64,000 nt of DNA from Rotaria sp. Silwood1 (taxonomy: Eukaryota > Rotifera > Eurotatoria > Philodinida > Philodinidae), in contig CAJNOP010000854.1 in the NCBI GenBank assembly GCA_905250075.1, forward strand, positions 1-64,000, read 5' to 3'. Below the pieces are notes generated by a model. The model did not search any database and was not told the origin of the DNA. It was given only the letters and a program-made list of their open reading frames with translations. The translations under genes were made by a program, and so were the position numbers. This document shows, one piece after another, positions 60,511 through 64,000 of this stretch. Position 1 is the stretch's first letter, and each line of letters starts with the position of its first letter.

Positions 60511-63213
60511 GATCGTTCAATGTGAAGAAGTAGGGACTCGATGAATAAAGATTCTCCTATGTCCAAAGAGAGGATTTCGTCTTGGAGTGTTCAATCAGAA
60601 ATATTTATTCAAGATCGAATTTTTAAAGTCATAAGTATTGTTCGTAACCATGAATGAAGTTAGATCGATGTATCAATTGGGATATTGTAAGATTTGTCTG
60701 CTGACTCAACTTTGACGTTGTTACAACCATGCGATAGAGCGAACATAAAACTCCGCTGACAACCAACACCATGTCATCAATTCATAACACGTCTTACGTT
60801 TCATTACTAGAGAATCAATGAAGGTGTGAAAATATGTGAGTTATTGAACAAGTGATCGACATACACCCATATTCAAGTGATGTTAATGTGCTTAAAATGA
60901 AGTTAATAGTGATAAATTCTGTAGTGGTCAATTCGCAGATAGTCGATGCAATAGATTTTACTGTCCATTGTTCAACTTGTTCTACTTATACTCCTAGCAC
61001 AAGTCTGAAAATATTCAAAAGTACTTTTCATTTAAAAATTTGACTTCTGCATTGGCCATTTTATCAGTGGTGGTTATCTTAGATTAAGGATTCAAAAAAG
61101 TGAATTGAAAAAAATAAAGAGCCTGAGACTATTTTTAGTGCTATGCCACAAAGATTATCGACGATAGACAGTTCGTCAATACCAAAATGAAATGAAACTG
61201 CATTGAACGAGTCTTTTCAAAGACAGATAATATCTAATTAAACTAGGCAATGGGCCCAAAATTTTTAAAAAAAGTACAATGTTATTTTTGATAAAGGATT
61301 TTTTATTTGAAGAATTTTTATATGTGCATTCGACAAAGCCGTCATATCAAGGAAAAATATGGAATACTTCTGTACTCTTTTTACTACTTTTACTTTAGAT
61401 AAATGCTAATGCTATTTCATCAATGTTGAATAGCCATGTTCTAATAATACTAGAAACGTATAGATAATAAAAACCATTCGAAATAAAACAGAGCCAACAC
61501 AATCAATCATGAATCAATAGGAATAGAAATGCACCACACTTCTGTATAAACACGATATAGGCATATTGTTCTGTATATCATGACACACTGAACATTTTTT
61601 GCATGACAGTTACATATGTAACTTTTATTCTCGGAAACAGCTTTATTTTGCTTAACTCTTATGCTAATTTATGTTAAATTTAGCAATATAGTGTATAGAA
61701 TAAAACATTCTGTCATGGCTCAAGCAGATTTAGATTGATGCTATTGAATGTGCGCTCGCTTTACTGAGCTTAGCTATTCCAATAGTCAGTTTAGAAAAAA
61801 TTTCTTCCATTATAGATACCAGAGAATATGCAAATTCACGATATCAATTGACCATGCCTACCAAGTTCCTAGCATTTGTCGAAAAATTGATTGTCTCATT
61901 GATACCAATGGTTTCAGTTTAATTTTTCAATTTTCATTGTTCAACACCACTAGAAATTCGTAACACGAAACTTTACTCTATAAAATAGAGCATGTCTTAA
62001 AGTAAATTGATAACTCTCAATATGTTCTTTTCTTCACTTAGTTTTCTGGGAAATTTTCAAATTTATCTTATATTGAAGAGCACTTTTTTAATAGAAAATC
62101 AACTGAATATGAATATGGCGTGGAAATAATTGAAGAATATACTAGCATATCTTTTTTATAGGGAGAACGTCCTGAAGGTATGAGAAGATTCGATGAAATT
62201 GGACAAATCTAGAAAGAGTTAAGAGGAGATCAGGTAGGCACGATTGTAAACGACCGTATACGAAGAAATGCAGTAATTTACGGAGAAAAAAAAACGCTCG
62301 TTTACTGTTCTCTTACAAGATAGTTCTACAAGGTCACAGAAACATCAGATCGTATCTCTGAAGACATGGATTACCAAGAAATACTATCGTTTACGAAAGT
62401 CCTAAACTTTGTTCTGGATATGTTTATAAAAGATCTATTGAAATATTACTTAGTACAAGTTATTGCTCTCATATGAAATTAATGTGAACATACAGAATTT
62501 GGTAAATGATTGTCGAGTTTTTGTCCAGTTTGATGTTACTAAACTTTTAGGGAAAACTGCATCTAAAGAAATTCCAACGTGGTCGATAAATTCCAGTAAC
62601 TTTCTGTAAAAATCCTTTTTGGAAAACATGATGACTGTTTAAAAAAAATATGGCTATGAATAGTTCTCATATTGTACTGTTTCCATAGCAAAACCATAAA
62701 GATCTTATTAAAATGGAATATCTCATTCAATGGTCACCACAAGCAGTTCATTTTTTTTAAATTCATGTGTTTGACAATGAGAGTAATAATTTCATCCGAA
62801 TTTGGCCAATCTTCTTGAGAATCAGTGTCAAATATACCAACAGATCGAGTTTTTCTAGTCTGACTTGATCTAGTCTAGCTCAGAATACCTGCAGGATTAT
62901 GCGAATTTCAACTGTTCGCTCCATGAGAGTAGGATAATAAGAAATTCTTGTACGAATGATAAATTAAAACAAGAAGAAAATCATCATAAAGATTTTTCAT
63001 ATAAGACAGACTCTAATTAATAATATGTCTTTGATTATATCTGTATTGTTACACATAATCAAAAAATTCTTCTGACAGTTCATTAAACCTACAAGACTAA
63101 ACTAGTGTTCGACTGAAGCATTTGTTATTGAAATTGAATAAATTTGTCCTAGTGTTCTCGGATAATAACTGACTTGACCTATTAATGAGGGAGAATATTA
63201 AATGGAAGGATCA

Positions 63214-63283
63214 GACTGGGCTTAAATTTCAAACCTTGATCCGGTAAATGACTACCAGGTACTAGGCCAAGCTAACAGCTCTA
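63214..63283 (-). repeat. tRNA-like segment, possible SINE head
   Basis: Read on the minus strand, an A-box-like TTAGCTTGGCCTAG is followed by a 6-bp stem (CTGGTA / TACCGG) and, about 35 bases after the A box, a degenerate B-box-like GGTTTGAAATT. The overall size fits a tRNA, but the arms do not fold cleanly. This suggests a decayed tRNA-derived element and not a working tRNA gene. Confidence 0.3.
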
Positions 63284-64000
63284 ATTAGTAGAAAAAGTTC
63301 GCTTGAGTGAACAACTTAAACCTAATTATCAGCTTCCTATTTGGTCATCAAATGATAAAACATGTTCAATTGACAAATCTATGAAAAAATTAGTTAATTA
63401 AACTCATCTTTGAAGGATAATACTTATTATTAATTAAGAAATCATTCTAACAGACAGATATTTGATTCTCACTACATTTCCAGGAAGCTGCAGATGAGTT
63501 ATGACATGTGATATCTCGTATAGAAATGACATATCTCTATAGAAAATGGAATTAAAAATATTCACGTGAACATAAATGAACCCAGTCATAATATTACCAT
63601 AAAATTAGAATAGCTACTAAAATTGTTAAACTTGTATCATCATTTCAACAAATCTTCGTACTGATGTCTTTCGTTCATGAAGAACTGCCTCTATTCTAGA
63701 AATCGATCTTGTCTATTACACTGCTGATAAGTTTATAATTTATCCATAATTAAATATTTGTCATATACATATTTTTCAATTCGGATTAGATTTCATTCTA
63801 TTACATGAAAAGTTCTTGCATTCGAAACTCTCTATGACACCATAGTGTTAAGTAATACGTAAATTTGGCTGACAAAATCAAAAAATGAATTCGGTTCCTA
63901 ATCAGTGTTATTATATTCTTTGATGATTTCAAATTGTTCAATAAACAAAATTTATATGTGATAAAGATTTAGATAACTTATAATTTGCGATAAAGCCTTA

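Larger units (their letters stand above)
58754..64000. other. Gene-poor accessory region, 5.2 kb
   Basis: No intact gene was found. It contains degenerate GTGTG/CACAC sequence at 58896-59033 resembling the foldbacks further left, a decayed membrane-protein gene at 59974-60510, and a tRNA-like segment at 63214-63283. Small open frames (59396-59647, 60852-61043, 61748-61963) have no recognised domain. Confidence 0.4.

Noticed and set aside
1..64000. CRISPR arrays, bacterial operons, rRNA genes
   Set aside because: No regularly spaced repeats, ribosome-binding sites or rRNA-like blocks were seen; spliced genes show the DNA is eukaryotic.

Overview
This is eukaryotic, almost certainly metazoan, DNA: very AT-rich, with genes split by GT-AG introns mostly 50-80 bp long, and several animal-specific gene families (EAF, microcephalin, snurportin, KANSL1, ERICH3, NET zinc finger). 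A bdelloid rotifer is the most likely source. This rests on the compact introns, the TGTGGG-like G-rich arrays (the telomere unit reported for Adineta is TGTGGG), an F-box of the type common in rotifers, a secreted YHYH protein, and a gene-poor accessory segment. It is an inference; no rRNA or mitochondrial marker is present.

Layout. 1.1-4.4 kb: a six-exon gene of unknown family (+). 4.4-10.1 kb: gene desert with one orphan exon. 10.1-10.9 kb: a two-exon Noc/Elbow/Tlp (NET) zinc-finger gene (-). 11-18.5 kb: a second desert with a decayed multipass-membrane gene. 18.5-41 kb: a dense core block holding KANSL1-like (+), snurportin-1 (-), FAM13-like (-), EAF (+), microcephalin (+), a small cysteine-pair secreted protein (-), a claudin-like tetraspan (+), a mucin-like secreted protein (-) and ERICH3 with two PLAT-like domains (+). 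41-64 kb: an accessory block with telomere-like foldbacks, a 991-bp hAT derivative with a BED finger, a 5'-truncated LRR gene with one repeat per exon, a short F-box ORF, a YHYH protein, a fatty-acid-hydroxylase/sterol-desaturase gene, an eRF1 paralogue without an N domain, and several decayed coding remnants.

How the genes relate. There is no single pathway. EAF (elongation), KANSL1 (histone acetylation) and NET act on transcription; snurportin-1 imports snRNPs; microcephalin acts in chromosome and centrosome biology. FAM13 and EAF start head-to-head 256 bp apart. EAF is followed 87 bp later by microcephalin, whose ATG sits 2 bp after a strong 3' splice site, so a trans-spliced operon is possible.

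The most unusual items are the eRF1 paralogue (no N domain, catalytic GGQ changed to GGA), the hAT element inserted in a telomere-like foldback, two non-autonomous DNA transposons with clear TIRs and target duplications inside introns of KANSL1 and microcephalin, and the sharp core/accessory boundary near 41 kb. Splice models were made by eye; reading frames were checked by exon-length arithmetic, not against transcripts.
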